From Acidovorax radicis (GTDB lineage: Bacteria > Pseudomonadota > Gammaproteobacteria > Burkholderiales > Burkholderiaceae_C): 64,000 nucleotides of DNA. Shown here in pieces: positions 34,823 through 44,582 of this stretch (position 1 is its first letter; every line of letters starts with the position of its first letter). The notes under the pieces are model-generated. The model was not told the origin of the DNA. It saw only the letters and a program-made list of their open reading frames with translations, and did no database searches. The translations under genes and the position numbers were made by a program. The DNA is taken from the NCBI RefSeq assembly GCF_020510705.1, contig NZ_CP075184.1, positions 1,488,001-1,552,000 of the forward strand. The letters run 5' to 3'.

Positions 34823-36382
34823 ATGCGCATCAATCTGCCTGTAACACAGCAGAGTTTCGATTTCCCCAGTGATGAGTTGCTTGTGTCGAGCACTAACACC
34901 AAGGGCGAGATCACCCATTGCAACCCAGCCTTCGTGCGTGTGAGCGGATTCACTTACGACGAACTCATTGGTCAGCCCCACAACATCATTCGCCACCCTG
35001 ACATGCCGTCTGAGGCCTACAAGGACATGTGGCGCACCATGGGTCGGGGCGATCCGTGGACGGGGCTGGTCAAGAACCGCCGCAAAAACGGCGATCACTA
35101 CTGGGTGCGGGCCAATGTGACGCCCATCATGGAAGGTGGCAAGCCACGCGCCTACATGTCGGTGCGCACCAAGCCGAGTCCGAGTGAAATAGCCGCCGCC
35201 GAAGCCCTCTACGCCCAGATGCGTCGCGAGGCATCGTCGGGTGCCGCCAGCTTTTATCTGGATTCAGGCAGCGTGCGGTATCGCGGTGTGCGCGGCGTTG
35301 TGCAGAGCCTGACGCAGATGGCATCGCTGCCCCGCATGGCGCTGATGTTGGGCGTTCTGGTGCTGCTGGCTCTGGTACCCGACATGCTGGGGCTGCAAGG
35401 TGCCACCGCCAGTGTGGCGCGCCTTGTATTGCTGCCGCTTGGTGCGGGCTGGGTGCTGTGGCGGTTTCAGGCCACGGTGTTGCGGGGCGTGTATGACGCG
35501 ACGCGGTTTGCATCGGATATCTCAGCCTGCAACCTGGTGACGTCCGTGCGCGGCGACTACCCGCAGCCGCTGGGTGCGCTGATGCAGCGGCTGCAGCAAA
35601 CCCAGGTCAACCTGCGCGCGGTGGTGGGCGATGTGCGCACTGAAGTGCGCAATTTCACCCAGTCAGCCGCTGAGATCTCGCGCGGTAGCCTGGACCTGTC
35701 GGCCCGCACCGAATCGCAGGCCAGCAGCCTGGAGGAGACCGCCGCCTCGATGGAGCAGCTCGCCAGCACCGTGATGCAGACATCGGACACGGCGGCCCAG
35801 GTCTCGCGCGAAAGCGCGCAAAGCAGCGACATCGCCCGGCGTGGCGGCCAGGCCGTGCAGGAGGTCAGCGCAGCCATGCAAGAGATGAAGCAGTCGTCCA
35901 CGCGCATCAGCGAGATCGTGGGGGTGATCGAAGGCATTGCCTTCCAGACCAACCTGCTGGCGCTCAATGCCGCTGTGGAGGCCGCCCGCGCGGGTGAACA
36001 GGGGCGGGGCTTTGCGGTGGTGGCGGGAGAGGTGCGGGCGCTGGCACAGCGCAGTGCCAGCTCGGCCAAGGAAATCAGCGGCCTCATCGGCGTGACAGTT
36101 GGCCAGATTGCCGGTGGTGCCCAGCAAATGGACCACGCAGGCAGGACCATTCAAGGCGTGGTCGACACGGTGGAGCGGGTGAGCGCCCTGGTGCAGCAGA
36201 TCAGCGGCGCGACCAAGGAACAGTCGCAAGGCATTGCCCAGGTGAACGAGGCTGTCACCCAGCTCGATACCGTGACGCAGCAGAACGCCGCGCTGGTGGA
36301 AGAGTCGGCAGCCGCCGCCCAGGGGCTGAAAGAAAGCGCCGAATCGCTGGGCCGCTCGGTGGACGTGTTTCGCCTGGACTGA
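34823..36382 (+). CDS. PAS-containing methyl-accepting chemotaxis protein (Aer-like)
   Basis: The 519-residue chemoreceptor has a cytosolic N-terminal PAS domain (residues 15-115; [20 protein letters not shown], then NIIRHPDMP) like the FAD-binding PAS of Aer, two hydrophobic helices (about 170-215), a HAMP-like linker and the signalling hairpin with [20 protein letters not shown] and [20 protein letters not shown]. It likely senses redox state or energy status and controls CheA. GGAACGACC lies before the ATG at 34823. The C-terminus has no CheR-docking pentapeptide. Confidence 0.9.
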   Translation: MRINLPVTQQSFDFPSDELLVSSTNTKGEITHCNPAFVRVSGFTYDELIGQPHNIIRHPDMPSEAYKDMWRTMGRGDPWTGLVKNRRKNGDHYWVRANVTPIMEGGKPRAYMSVRTKPSPSEIAAAEALYAQMRREASSGAASFYLDSGSVRYRGVRGVVQSLTQMASLPRMALMLGVLVLLALVPDMLGLQGATASVARLVLLPLGAGWVLWRFQATVLRGVYDATRFASDISACNLVTSVRGDYPQPLGALMQRLQQTQVNLRAVVGDVRTEVRNFTQSAAEISRGSLDLSARTESQASSLEETAASMEQLASTVMQTSDTAAQVSRESAQSSDIARRGGQAVQEVSAAMQEMKQSSTRISEIVGVIEGIAFQTNLLALNAAVEAARAGEQGRGFAVVAGEVRALAQRSASSAKEISGLIGVTVGQIAGGAQQMDHAGRTIQGVVDTVERVSALVQQISGATKEQSQGIAQVNEAVTQLDTVTQQNAALVEESAAAAQGLKESAESLGRSVDVFRLD

Positions 36383-36469
36383 TGGCACACCGGTTGGAAG
36401 CGTTCGGTAGCTCTTGACGAATTCTTACTCGTAACTTACAGTGATTTCCCCGTTTTTCGGGAGATCCCC

Positions 36470-36736
36470 ATGACCCTCAATGAGCTGCAGCGCATCCGGC
36501 AGTGGCATGTTGCGCACAAGGCCGATCACCCGCTCGAGTACCACCTCTGGGACGCTGTGCTGACGCTCTGGATCATGGGATGGGTGGGCTGGTTTCCGGT
36601 TTGCGCATTCGGCGAGACCTGGTGCGCACCGTTGTGCCTGGCCGGTACCTTGGTCCCAAGCGGCTATGTCGCATGGCGGGCTCGCGCCCACCGGCTGCGT
36701 AAGCTGCGCTGCGACTGGATCGGGCCACAGGGCTGA
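36470..36736 (+). CDS. Small conserved-looking two-helix membrane protein, unknown function
   Basis: This 88-residue protein has a good Shine-Dalgarno (CGGGAGATCCCC before the ATG), a polar start (ELQRIRQWHVAHKADHPLEY), two hydrophobic segments (about 27-46 and 50-68) and a basic end (RARAHRLRKLRCDW). It would sit in the inner membrane. I do not recognise a family. It stands alone between the chemoreceptor and the convergent queF gene. Three copies of a GGGCTGAACC-like repeat begin at its stop codon. Confidence 0.7.
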   Translation: MTLNELQRIRQWHVAHKADHPLEYHLWDAVLTLWIMGWVGWFPVCAFGETWCAPLCLAGTLVPSGYVAWRARAHRLRKLRCDWIGPQG

Positions 36737-36760
36737 ACCGGGGCTGAACCGGGCTGAAAC
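36730..36760. repeat. Short tandem repeat after a small-protein gene
   Basis: Three copies of GGGCTGAAcC (36730-36739, 36741-36750, 36751-36760, the last with A for C) stand in a row between the small membrane protein and queF. The first copy contains the stop codon. Confidence 0.7.
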
Positions 36761-36778
36761 GCGGGGCAGCGGTATTGC

Positions 36779-37624
36779 CTATTGCCGTGCTGTGCGCACA
36801 TTGCGTGGCAGCCCCTGCGGGTGGCTGGTGCGCAGCGGGTTGATGTCGAGGCCGCCCCGGCGGGTGTAGCGCGCATACACCGTGAGCCGGATGGGTTTGC
36901 AGCGCGCCCAGATGTCCATGAAGATGCGCTCCACACACTGCTCATGAAACTCATTGTGGTTGCGAAAACTCACGAGGTATTGCAGCAGCCCTTCCTGGTT
37001 GATCTGCGGGCCGCTATAGCTGATCTGCACGCTGCCCCAGTCGGGCTGGCCCGTCACCAGGCAGTTGCTCTTGAGCAGGTTGCTGGTCAGCGTCTCGGTC
37101 ACCGGTGCTTCATCGAACTGCGCTGTCAGCAACTCAGGCGCGGGCTGGTAGCGGGTGCATTCCACGTCCAGGCGGTCCAGGTTCAGGCCGTCCAGTTCGT
37201 GCACGGGTTCCTGGTCGAACAACTCGGGGTGGATGAGCCGGACGCCCGCGGTGGCCGGGTGCTCCGCGCCGCGCCACACGGCTTCGCTGATGTCGGCGCG
37301 GATGCGCGCCTGCACTTCGACGGCATCGGCAAAGCGGGTGTTGTTGAAACTGTTGAGGTAGAGCTTGAACGACTTGCTCTCCACGATGTTGGGCGTCTCG
37401 CAGGGCACGGTGATGTGCGCCAGCGCCACCTGTGGCTTGCCGCGCTGGTTCAGCCACGACAGCTCAAAGGCCGTCCACAGGTCGGCCCCAAAAAAGGGGG
37501 GCGCGCCGGTGATGCCGATCTCGGCCCGTTTGCCCGCGCGCGGGATGGGGAAAAGCAGCGAGGCGTCGTACTGGTCTACATAAGCCGAGGCCTTGCCCAG
37601 TTGTGATTGTTCTGGCGTGTTCAT
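36779..37624 (-). CDS. queF: NADPH-dependent 7-cyano-7-deazaguanine reductase
   Basis: This enzyme reduces preQ0 to preQ1 in queuosine synthesis. The 281-residue length and layout fit the long (YqcD/E. coli-type) QueF with two tandem T-fold halves: [20 protein letters not shown] holds the substrate-binding Glu, and [17 protein letters not shown] holds the nucleophilic Cys and general-acid Asp. The C-terminus ([14 protein letters not shown]) carries the NADPH-contact residues. ATG at 37624 is chosen over an upstream open frame that runs through repeats. Confidence 0.94.
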   Translation of the reverse strand: MNTPEQSQLGKASAYVDQYDASLLFPIPRAGKRAEIGITGAPPFFGADLWTAFELSWLNQRGKPQVALAHITVPCETPNIVESKSFKLYLNSFNNTRFADAVEVQARIRADISEAVWRGAEHPATAGVRLIHPELFDQEPVHELDGLNLDRLDVECTRYQPAPELLTAQFDEAPVTETLTSNLLKSNCLVTGQPDWGSVQISYSGPQINQEGLLQYLVSFRNHNEFHEQCVERIFMDIWARCKPIRLTVYARYTRRGGLDINPLRTSHPQGLPRNVRTARQ

Positions 37625-37648
37625 GGTGTGTAGGGGGATGGCAGGTAT

Positions 37649-37680
37649 GGGGGTATGCGGGTGTGGGGGTATGCGGGTGT
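37649..37680. repeat. Perfect tandem duplication of a 16-bp unit upstream of queF
   Basis: GGGGGTATGCGGGTGT occurs twice in a row (37649-37664 and 37665-37680), with a partial match before it. It lies in the queF upstream region next to a dispersed repeat. Confidence 0.8.
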
Positions 37681-37685
37681 GGCGG

Positions 37686-37757
37686 CGAATGATTGCTATT
37701 GTTTTGGTAGCTGCTTGCGCTTGATGCATAAGCGCTAGAGCCCATTTTTATTTGAAC
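37686..37757 (+). repeat. Dispersed repeat copy between queF and the 2OG oxygenase gene
   Basis: GCTATTGTTTTGGTAGCTGC, TTGCGCTTGATGCATAAGCG and CTAGAGCCCATTTTT form a clear copy; the minus-strand oxygenase gene ends at its right edge (stop at 37748). Confidence 0.8.
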
Positions 37758-38659
37758 TCTCGTTCGCGCAGCCACTTGGTGGCTATCCACTTGTCGCCCG
37801 CGATCACCGGGGCGCCGCCGTGCAAGGTCTGGGTGGATGGGTGGGGCCGTTCGTAGCTGAAGAACACCGCGTTGCCGCGCTGCGGCGCCACTTCGAGAAA
37901 CACGTCGGGGAAGGTGGTGCCGCCGCCTTTTTCGGGCGTGTTCAGGTAGATCACCAGCGTGCCCACCCGCTGGCCGCCGCGCTTGAGGATGGTGGCGGTG
38001 CCGGGCTCGGCGGGGTCGAAGTAGTCGTAGTGTGGCTTGTACTCGGCGCCGGGGCGGTAGTGCAGCACCTGCAGCCCTTCGCCGTTTTCGATGGGCCAGT
38101 GCAGCAGGCGTGCAATGCGCTCTTCGATGCGCTGGATCAGCGGGCTCTGGCCGCGCTGAAAGAACATGCCGTCGCTGGTGCGGTCGTCGTTGATTTCCTC
38201 GCCGCCCGTTTGGGTGGCCACCGTGAGCGAGCGCGCCATGCGCGGCGCGGCATCGGCGATCAAGGCATCACATTCTTCGGGCGACAACAGGCCGCCGAAC
38301 ACCACGATGCGTGGCTGGGCCATCGCCAGCAACACGTTCACGGTGCGGTCGCCGCAGTCCACCTGGGCAGGCGATTCGTCCAGCCGGGGCTCGGGCACGG
38401 GCACGGCGGTGGGCTGGCCCTGTTGCACGGACAACGCGTTCAAATGGTTCCTTAGCGTGACCTCCATGGCCTCGGCCGCCACGTCTTCGTCCCAGCCCGC
38501 ATCGCGCATGGACTGCAGCACCACCGGCGCGGGGTAGCCGGCCTGGGCCTGTTTGATGATCCATCGGCGCAGCTCGGGCGTGATGGCCTGCCGTGTAGCG
38601 CTGATGGGCTGGGCGGTGGTGGTGGTGTGGTCCGGGTGCTGGTCAGAACGCGATGCCAT
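37748..38659 (-). CDS. 2-oxoglutarate/Fe(II)-dependent prolyl-4-hydroxylase-like oxygenase
   Basis: The 303-residue protein has a P4H-type double-stranded beta-helix: GEGLQVLHYRPGAEYKPHYD supplies the first His and Asp of the iron triad, and QTLHGGAPVIAGDKWIATKW supplies the second His and the Lys that binds 2-oxoglutarate. An N-terminal region (about 25-75; ITPELRRWIIKQAQAGYPAP) resembles a small helical domain found in related hydroxylases. It would hydroxylate a prolyl residue or small molecule. It stands between queF and yaaA, all on the minus strand, with repeat DNA after it. Confidence 0.87.
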   Translation of the reverse strand: MASRSDQHPDHTTTTAQPISATRQAITPELRRWIIKQAQAGYPAPVVLQSMRDAGWDEDVAAEAMEVTLRNHLNALSVQQGQPTAVPVPEPRLDESPAQVDCGDRTVNVLLAMAQPRIVVFGGLLSPEECDALIADAAPRMARSLTVATQTGGEEINDDRTSDGMFFQRGQSPLIQRIEERIARLLHWPIENGEGLQVLHYRPGAEYKPHYDYFDPAEPGTATILKRGGQRVGTLVIYLNTPEKGGGTTFPDVFLEVAPQRGNAVFFSYERPHPSTQTLHGGAPVIAGDKWIATKWLREREFK

Positions 38660-38699
38660 GGCGGTCCTTCAACTCAACGTGAGCGGGTTTTTGTCGGGT

Positions 38700-39482
38700 T
38701 TACGCCGTGGGCGCCTTGCGCCTGAAGACCAGGCGCTCGGGGGTGGATGATGCCGGGGCAAAAGCGTAGCCGTCCAGATCAAATCCTTCCAGCTGGTGCG
38801 GCGTGGCCACGCGGTGGGCGATGGCATGGCGGGCCATCAGGCCCCGCGCGCGTTTGGCGTGGAAGCTGATGATCTTGTAGGTGCCGCCTTTCCAGTCCTC
38901 GAATACGCATTCAATGACGCGCGCCTTCAGCTGCTTGCGATCCACGGACTTGAAATACTCCTTCGACGCCAGGTTGACCACCACGGGGGTGGTGTCGGCG
39001 CGCAGGCGGGTGTTGAGGTGTTCGGCAATCTGGCTGCCCCAGAACTGGTACAGGTTGCTGCCAGCGGCGGTGGCCAGGCGTGTGCCCATCTCCAGGCGAT
39101 AGGGTTGCATGCGATCCAGTGGCCTGAGCACGCCATACAGGCCGCTCAGGATGGCGACATGCTCCTGCGCCCACCCCAGGTCGTCCGCGCCAAGTGTGCG
39201 GGCCTGCAGGCCGTCGTACACGTCGCCGTTGAAGGCGAGCACGGCCTGGCGCGAGTTGGCTGCGGTGAAGCGGGGGCGCCAGGCCTGGTAGCGCGCCACA
39301 TTCAGCCCCGCCAGCTTGTCGCTCAGGTCCATCAGCGAAGCAATGCTTTGTGGCGAGTGGGTGCGCAACACCTCGATCAGGGCCGTGGACTGCGGCACGA
39401 ACTGGGGCGTGGTGTGTGGCAGCCCTTCAGGTACGGGGGTGTCATAGTCGAGCGATTTGGCGGGGGACAGCAAGAACAGCAT
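38700..39482 (-). CDS. yaaA: Peroxide stress protein YaaA (DUF328)
   Basis: The 260-residue protein has the YaaA sequence pattern: MLFLLSPAKSLDYDTPVPEG, LAFNGDVYDGL, ILSGLYGVLRPLDRMQPYRL (then EMGTRL) and YKIISFHAKRARGLMARHAI. In E. coli YaaA lowers free iron during hydrogen-peroxide stress and has a DNA-binding fold. ATG at 39482 fits the conserved N-terminus; the open frame upstream is not protein-like. It is followed by the oxygenase gene after 40 bases. The 250 bases upstream (39483-39732) hold no gene I can support. Confidence 0.92.
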   Translation of the reverse strand: MLFLLSPAKSLDYDTPVPEGLPHTTPQFVPQSTALIEVLRTHSPQSIASLMDLSDKLAGLNVARYQAWRPRFTAANSRQAVLAFNGDVYDGLQARTLGADDLGWAQEHVAILSGLYGVLRPLDRMQPYRLEMGTRLATAAGSNLYQFWGSQIAEHLNTRLRADTTPVVVNLASKEYFKSVDRKQLKARVIECVFEDWKGGTYKIISFHAKRARGLMARHAIAHRVATPHQLEGFDLDGYAFAPASSTPERLVFRRKAPTA

Positions 39483-39732
39483 GGGTGTGGCCGAAAGGTC
39501 CGCGGACCTTGAAGAAATATCAGACAGGAGGCTGGCACGGCATATGGAGGCAATGGCTGCTTGCCATACGGGCGCGTGCGCCAATGCGCAGGGGGGCGCG
39601 CGCCAGCGACCCAAAATGGTACCTTGCACACCGCGCGCCGCTGCGATGAGGGGACATTGAACGTGACAACCGCCCATTCAAAGGTAGCGCAGGGGTGCGA
39701 AGGAATGGTGCAAGGGCGGTTTATCGTTTCCC

Positions 39733-39762
39733 AAAAGAACAAGGCGGCCTGAGCCGCCTTGT
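39733..39762 (-). terminator. Rho-independent terminator of the rne gene
   Basis: On the minus strand a 10-bp stem (ACAAGGCGGC with GCCGCCTTGT, loop TCAG) is followed by TTCTTTT. It begins 45 bases after the rne stop codon at 39807. Confidence 0.8.
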
Positions 39763-39806
39763 GTGAATGGGCCTGCGCCGCGCGGACAGCAGGCCGTTGC
39801 GTCTTT

Positions 39807-42800
39807 TTACGCCACCGGAGGCTGCTCAAAAGGCAGCTTCATGGCCGACAGGTCACGGCGGGTTTCCACCAGCACCAGCGGGCCTTCGTCCACCACCACC
39901 ACGGGGGGGCGTTCGCGCGGCACACGCAGGGGCTTGGGCTCTGCGGCAATCGCAGCCTGTACGGCCGCGATCTTGTCCGCATCAGAGTTCACCCACTGCA
40001 GGCCCGATGAGGCCGCCACTTGCTGGAGCGCATCGATAGGCAGCGTAAACGCCTGCACGCGGGGCATGCCTGTCGCGGTGGGCTTGGCAGCCGGCGCCTG
40101 TGCCGCAGCGGCAACAGGTGCTTTGGCCGGCGCAGGAGCCGGAGCCGGAGCGGGGGCTGCTGGCACTGCTGCGGTCACCGGCGTCGCTGCGTCCACCGGG
40201 GCGGCGATGGGGGCTGGCATGGCGGGTGCGGGGGGCAATGCTGCTACTGCGGGTGCGGCAGTCGGCGCCTCGAAGGCCGCAGGCTGAGCGGACTCGGCCG
40301 TGGGCGCGTTGAAGTAGCTGCGGCGTGGGGCCTCGTCCTGCACCGGTGCCAGGGCGGAGGTGCCGGCCTGGGCAGAGGCGTCGACATCCTGCACCGTGGG
40401 CGCTGCGGCTTCACTGCTGGTGTCGCGCGGGCCGCGTTCACGGCGGTCGCGGCCATAGCGGTCGCGCGACCGGCGCTCACGGCGCTGTTGGTCGTCGCCT
40501 GCGGCTTGGGTGCCATGGCCGCCAGGCTGTCCGTCGGTCCCGGTCAGGTCCAGGTCGGGCAGGGATTCCAGCGGCGCGGTGTCCACAAAATCGCCAGGCA
40601 TGGCTGCATTGGCGGCTTTGTCTTGCGCGGTGGCAGGGCGTGGGCCCCGTTCGCCGCCCCGGTCACCCCGGTTATTGCGCTCACCGCGCTCACCACGTTC
40701 ACGGCGTGGGCCGCGTTCGCTGCGGGGTTGCTGTTGGCCGGGCACTGCGTCGCTGTCGCTGGTCTGGCCGTTGGGGCCTTCGACTTGCGGTTGTTGAACG
40801 GCCGTGTTGTCTCCGTTCACGCCGGAGGCCAGGTTGCGCGGCTCTGCGTCGCGACGGCTTCGACCGCCGTCACGGCCATTGCGGCCTTCGCGAGGCTCGC
40901 GGGCTTCGCCTTCAGGGCGGCGCTCCGCGTCGCGTGGGGGGCGGTTGTCTGCGTCACGTGGTGCGCGGCCTTCGGCGGGGCGTTCGCCACGGCGGCCGCG
41001 GTTTTCACCATTGCCATCGCGGTTTCCGTCACGGCCACCTTCACGGTTTCCATCGCGTCCACCACGGCGGCCACGGGATTCGCCATTGCGGCCGTCACGG
41101 CGGGGTTCACCGCGACCCTGCGTTTCAGGGGTTGCCACGGGGGTGGGTGCCGCCACAGGTGTCGGCGCGGGGGTGTCGCCAAAGCCCAGCAGACCCTTGA
41201 TCCAGGCAAAGAAACCTTGCTCTTGGGGCGCTGCGGCAGGCATGGGCCGAGGTGCAGCTGCCGGCGTGCTGGCCGCAGGGGCCGCAGCAGGGCGCTGGCC
41301 ACTGCGCGCGGGGCGGGCGGCGCCTTCGGGGCGGGGCTCGGCCATCGGTGCGGGGGCGTCGGGCAACACGCCCTTGATCACCGGCGTCTGTTTGTTGGTG
41401 GGCTCTTGCGAGCGGCGCGTCACGGCCGTGGGGTCTTCCACCTCTTCAGCGAGCTTATAGCTGGCTTCGATGTGGTCCAGGCGGGGGTCGTCGTGCTTGA
41501 GGCGTTCGAGCTTGTAGTTCGGTGTTTCCAGCGTCTTGTTGGGCACCATCAGCACGGCAACGCGCTGCTTCAGTTCGATCTTGGCGATCTCGGTGCGCTT
41601 TTCGTTGAGCAGGAACGACGCCACTTCCACTGGCACCTGGCAGTGCACGGCGGCCGTGTTGTCCTTCATCGACTCTTCCTGGATGATCCGTAGGATCTGC
41701 AGGGCCGAGCTTTCCGTGTCGCGGATATGGCCCGAGCCGCCGCAGCGGGGGCAGGGGATGGACGAGCCTTCGCTCAAGGCGGGCTTGAGGCGCTGGCGGC
41801 TCATTTCCATGAGGCCGAACTTGCTGATGTTGCCGAACTGCACGCGGGCACGGTCCTGGCGCAACGCGTCGCGCAGGCGGTTTTCCACTTCGCGGCGGTT
41901 CTTGCTCTCTTCCATGTCGATGAAGTCGATCACGATCAGGCCGCCGAGGTCGCGCAGGCGCATCTGGCGGGCCACTTCGTCGGCGGCTTCCAGGTTGGTG
42001 CGGGTAGCGGTTTCCTCGATGTCGCCGCCCTTGATGGCGCGCGCCGAGTTCACGTCCACCGACACCAGCGCTTCGGTGTGGTCAATCACGATGGCGCCGC
42101 CCGATGGCAATTGCACGGTGCGGGCGTAGGCCGATTCGATCTGGTGCTCGATCTGGAAGCGGCTGAACAGCGCGGCGTCGTCGCGGTAGCGCTTGACGCG
42201 GGCGGCATGCTCGGGCATGACGTGCGCCATGAACTGGTGCGCTTGCTCGTAGATGTCGTCGGTGTCGATGAGGATGTCACCGATGTCGTTATTGAAGTAG
42301 TCGCGGATCGCGCGGATGACGAGGCTCGATTCCTGGTAGATCAGGAAGGCGCCCTTGCCGCCCTTGGCGGCGCCGTCGATGGCGGTCCAGAGCTTGAGCA
42401 GGTAGTTCAGGTCCCACTGCAGTTCGGGCGCGGTGCGGCCGATGCCGGCGGTGCGCGCGATGATGGACATGCCGTTCGGGTATTCGAGCTGGTCCATCGC
42501 TTCTTTGAGCTCGGCGCGGTCCTCGCCCTCGATGCGGCGCGAAACGCCACCGCCACGGGGGTTGTTGGGCATCAGCACCACGTAGCGGCCGGCCAGCGAG
42601 ACGAAGGTGGTCAGCGCTGCGCCCTTGTTGCCACGTTCTTCTTTTTCGACCTGGACCAGCAGTTCCTGGCCTTCCTTGATCACTTCATTGATGCGTGCCT
42701 GGCCGGGCGAAACGCCGGGGGCAAAGTAGCTGCGCGAGATTTCCTTGAAAGGCAGGAAGCCGTGGCGGTCTTCGCCGTAGTCGACGAAGCAGGCTTCCAG

Positions 42801-42956
42801 CGAAGGCTCGACGCGTGTGACGACCGCTTTGTAGATGTTGCCCTTGCGCTGCTCGCGCCCTTCAATTTCGATTTCGTAGTCGAGGAGTTTTTGTCCGTCG
42901 ACGATGGCCAGGCGCCGCTCTTCGGGCTGCGTGGCGTTGATGAGCATCCGCTTCAT
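39807..42956 (-). CDS. rne: Ribonuclease E
   Basis: This endoribonuclease matures rRNA and tRNA and starts mRNA decay. The catalytic half (about residues 1-500) has an S1 domain ([20 protein letters not shown], then [10 protein letters not shown]), the 5'-sensor/RNase H-like part, the two catalytic Asp positions ([33 protein letters not shown]) and the zinc-link CPRCGGSGH near residue 400. The other half (about 540-1049) is low complexity: an Arg/Gly/Asn/Asp-rich stretch of [13 protein letters not shown] type, then a Pro/Ala/Val-rich stretch. It would serve as degradosome scaffold and RNA-binding arm. Only the last 45 residues look folded ([20 protein letters not shown]). Confidence 0.96.
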   Translation of the reverse strand: MKRMLINATQPEERRLAIVDGQKLLDYEIEIEGREQRKGNIYKAVVTRVEPSLEACFVDYGEDRHGFLPFKEISRSYFAPGVSPGQARINEVIKEGQELLVQVEKEERGNKGAALTTFVSLAGRYVVLMPNNPRGGGVSRRIEGEDRAELKEAMDQLEYPNGMSIIARTAGIGRTAPELQWDLNYLLKLWTAIDGAAKGGKGAFLIYQESSLVIRAIRDYFNNDIGDILIDTDDIYEQAHQFMAHVMPEHAARVKRYRDDAALFSRFQIEHQIESAYARTVQLPSGGAIVIDHTEALVSVDVNSARAIKGGDIEETATRTNLEAADEVARQMRLRDLGGLIVIDFIDMEESKNRREVENRLRDALRQDRARVQFGNISKFGLMEMSRQRLKPALSEGSSIPCPRCGGSGHIRDTESSALQILRIIQEESMKDNTAAVHCQVPVEVASFLLNEKRTEIAKIELKQRVAVLMVPNKTLETPNYKLERLKHDDPRLDHIEASYKLAEEVEDPTAVTRRSQEPTNKQTPVIKGVLPDAPAPMAEPRPEGAARPARSGQRPAAAPAASTPAAAPRPMPAAAPQEQGFFAWIKGLLGFGDTPAPTPVAAPTPVATPETQGRGEPRRDGRNGESRGRRGGRDGNREGGRDGNRDGNGENRGRRGERPAEGRAPRDADNRPPRDAERRPEGEAREPREGRNGRDGGRSRRDAEPRNLASGVNGDNTAVQQPQVEGPNGQTSDSDAVPGQQQPRSERGPRRERGERGERNNRGDRGGERGPRPATAQDKAANAAMPGDFVDTAPLESLPDLDLTGTDGQPGGHGTQAAGDDQQRRERRSRDRYGRDRRERGPRDTSSEAAAPTVQDVDASAQAGTSALAPVQDEAPRRSYFNAPTAESAQPAAFEAPTAAPAVAALPPAPAMPAPIAAPVDAATPVTAAVPAAPAPAPAPAPAKAPVAAAAQAPAAKPTATGMPRVQAFTLPIDALQQVAASSGLQWVNSDADKIAAVQAAIAAEPKPLRVPRERPPVVVVDEGPLVLVETRRDLSAMKLPFEQPPVA

Positions 42957-43552
42957 GATGCGATTCCTTCAATCAGTGTTTTGCGGGAAGCAGCGGGGAA
43001 GCCACCTGCAACAGGGGCTGCGCGGGCTGCTGCCCACAGTTCCAAACCAATAACAACAAGCTCTACAGGAGCTGTGAATGCCTGGACTGACGCATCGAAA
43101 CGAAAGGAATTGCCGGGGATGCCAAGGGTCTGCTGAGCGCTAGCGCAGCAATGGAAGGCAGGGGCGCGTGGATGGGGGCGAGTGGTAAGACCGCAGTTTT
43201 GCTAGCAAAAAAGTAGCTGGTTGCGCTTGCTGGCTGGGCGCTGGGACTGAATTCGAGCGTGCAGCCGGAGGCGGTAGCCTCCGCCACAAAACCGCCATCC
43301 AGCTCATCAACAACCACATGCTCGCTTTGATCCGCTGGCAGAGCATTCCCGGGTAGGGTGTCTCTGCCAGCTTGGGGGATTCCGTATCAGTGTTTCAATC
43401 TGTCAGCCCGCCGCACGGCGTGCCGGCCACCACAGGCATCTGGCCTGCAATCTGCGTGCACGACGCCCGCTGGCATCGACCTTACTGCGGCTGTGCAAGG
43501 GCTGTGTGGACTAAACTCCAGACAAATCAACCACTTACATAACAACGCGCAG
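42957..43552. other. 596-bp divergent region between rne and rluC, no gene seen
   Basis: No protein-like frame is visible. The minus-strand rne leader probably occupies much of it. Structures seen are a 10-bp perfect stem with an 18-base loop at 43334-43371, a GGAGGCGG...CCTCCGCC hairpin near 43266-43288 and a worn dispersed-repeat copy at about 43213-43255. Both promoters should lie here but I cannot place them. Confidence 0.6.
43334..43371 (-). promoter_or_regulatory. Stem-loop in the rne leader or promoter region
   Basis: GCTGGCAGAG (43334-43343) and CTCTGCCAGC (43362-43371) are perfectly complementary around an 18-base loop, about 380 bases before the rne start codon. In E. coli the rne leader has hairpins that allow RNase E to control its own mRNA; a similar role here is inference. 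Confidence 0.4.
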
Positions 43553-44563
43553 GTGAAACACATTATAGGGGCCAAACCGCCATCCGACCCCAAGCTGGCT
43601 GCCACGCCTCCGTCCGCCACGTGGGTGGAGGTCGACGAGGATTCGGCAGGTCAGCGGCTGGATAACTTCTTGATACGCCATTTGAAGGGTGTGCCCAAGA
43701 CGCATGTCTATCGCATCATCCGCAGCGGTGAAGTGCGCATCAACAAAGGGCGCGCGAGCGCCGATACCCGCGTCGAGGCGGGCGATGTGGTGCGCGTGCC
43801 GCCTGTGCGCATCTCCGATAGGGTGGCCGAGAAGGCCGAGCGCCCCGCGCCCGCCCGCGAATTCCCCATCCTGATGGAAGACGAGCACCTCATCGCCATC
43901 GACAAACCCGCCGGCGTGGCGGTGCACGGTGGCAGCGGCGTGAGCTTTGGTATGATCGAGCAGCTGCGCCAGGCGCGGGTACAGGCCCGGTTTCTTGAAC
44001 TGGTGCACCGGCTGGACCGCGAGACCTCGGGCATCTTGCTGGTGGCTAAAAAGCGGTCAGCCCTTACGCACCTGCAGGACCAGTTCCGTGAGCGCGAGAC
44101 CGGCAAGACCTATCTGGCGCTCGTCACGGGCACCTGGCCAGCGAACAAGAAGGTCATCGACCTGCCGCTGCACAAGTACCTGCAAGCCGATGGTGAACGC
44201 CGCGTGCGTGTGACCACGGCCGACGACCCGGACGGCATGCGCTCCATCACGCTGGTCAAGGTGCGCAGCACGATCCCCGCGCGCCCAGCCCAGGGCCTGC
44301 CGGTGATGTCCTTGCTGGAAGTGACCATCAAGACCGGACGCACGCACCAGATCCGCGTGCACCTGGCCAGCCAGGGCCACGCGATTGTGGGAGACGACAA
44401 ATATGGCGATTTCGACCTGAACAAGCGGCTGCAGCGGCTCGGGATGAAGCGCATGTTCCTGCATGCCTGGCGGTTACAGTTCAACCACCCCGCCTCAGGG
44501 GAGCGGGTGGCTTTGAATGCCGAACTCCCCCCCGATCTGGCCGATTTTGTGCCCTCTGCCTGA
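43553..44563 (+). CDS. rluC: 23S rRNA pseudouridine synthase, RluC type
   Basis: The 336-residue enzyme has an S4 RNA-binding domain (RLDNFLIRHLKGVPKTHVYR, IIRSGEVRINKGRA) and the pseudouridine-synthase core, with the catalytic Asp in FLELVHRLDRETSGILLVAK and TGRTHQIRVHLASQGHAIVG. RluC modifies U955, U2504 and U2580 in E. coli 23S rRNA. The GTG at 43553 after CGCAG gives a normal length; the frame is open 195 bases further upstream but that part is not conserved-looking. It stands divergent from rne, as in E. coli, and the HAD gene follows after 19 bases. Confidence 0.9.
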   Translation: MKHIIGAKPPSDPKLAATPPSATWVEVDEDSAGQRLDNFLIRHLKGVPKTHVYRIIRSGEVRINKGRASADTRVEAGDVVRVPPVRISDRVAEKAERPAPAREFPILMEDEHLIAIDKPAGVAVHGGSGVSFGMIEQLRQARVQARFLELVHRLDRETSGILLVAKKRSALTHLQDQFRERETGKTYLALVTGTWPANKKVIDLPLHKYLQADGERRVRVTTADDPDGMRSITLVKVRSTIPARPAQGLPVMSLLEVTIKTGRTHQIRVHLASQGHAIVGDDKYGDFDLNKRLQRLGMKRMFLHAWRLQFNHPASGERVALNAELPPDLADFVPSA

Positions 44564-44582
44564 CAAGGCGTTACCCATCCGT

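Noticed and set aside
36730..37680. Short tandem repeats as a CRISPR array
   Set aside because: Units are 10 and 16 bp, directly adjacent without spacers, and no cas genes are present.
40020..41693. 557-codon open frame on the plus strand across rne
   Set aside because: It is opposite the low-complexity Arg/Gly-rich tail of RNase E; its translation is a Gly/Arg/Cys/Ala-rich mirror with no domain, a known effect of GC-rich codon bias.
43358..43552. N-terminal extension of the rluC frame
   Set aside because: The extra 65 residues look non-coding (Cys/Arg/Pro-rich) and the known enzyme length is reached from the GTG at 43553.
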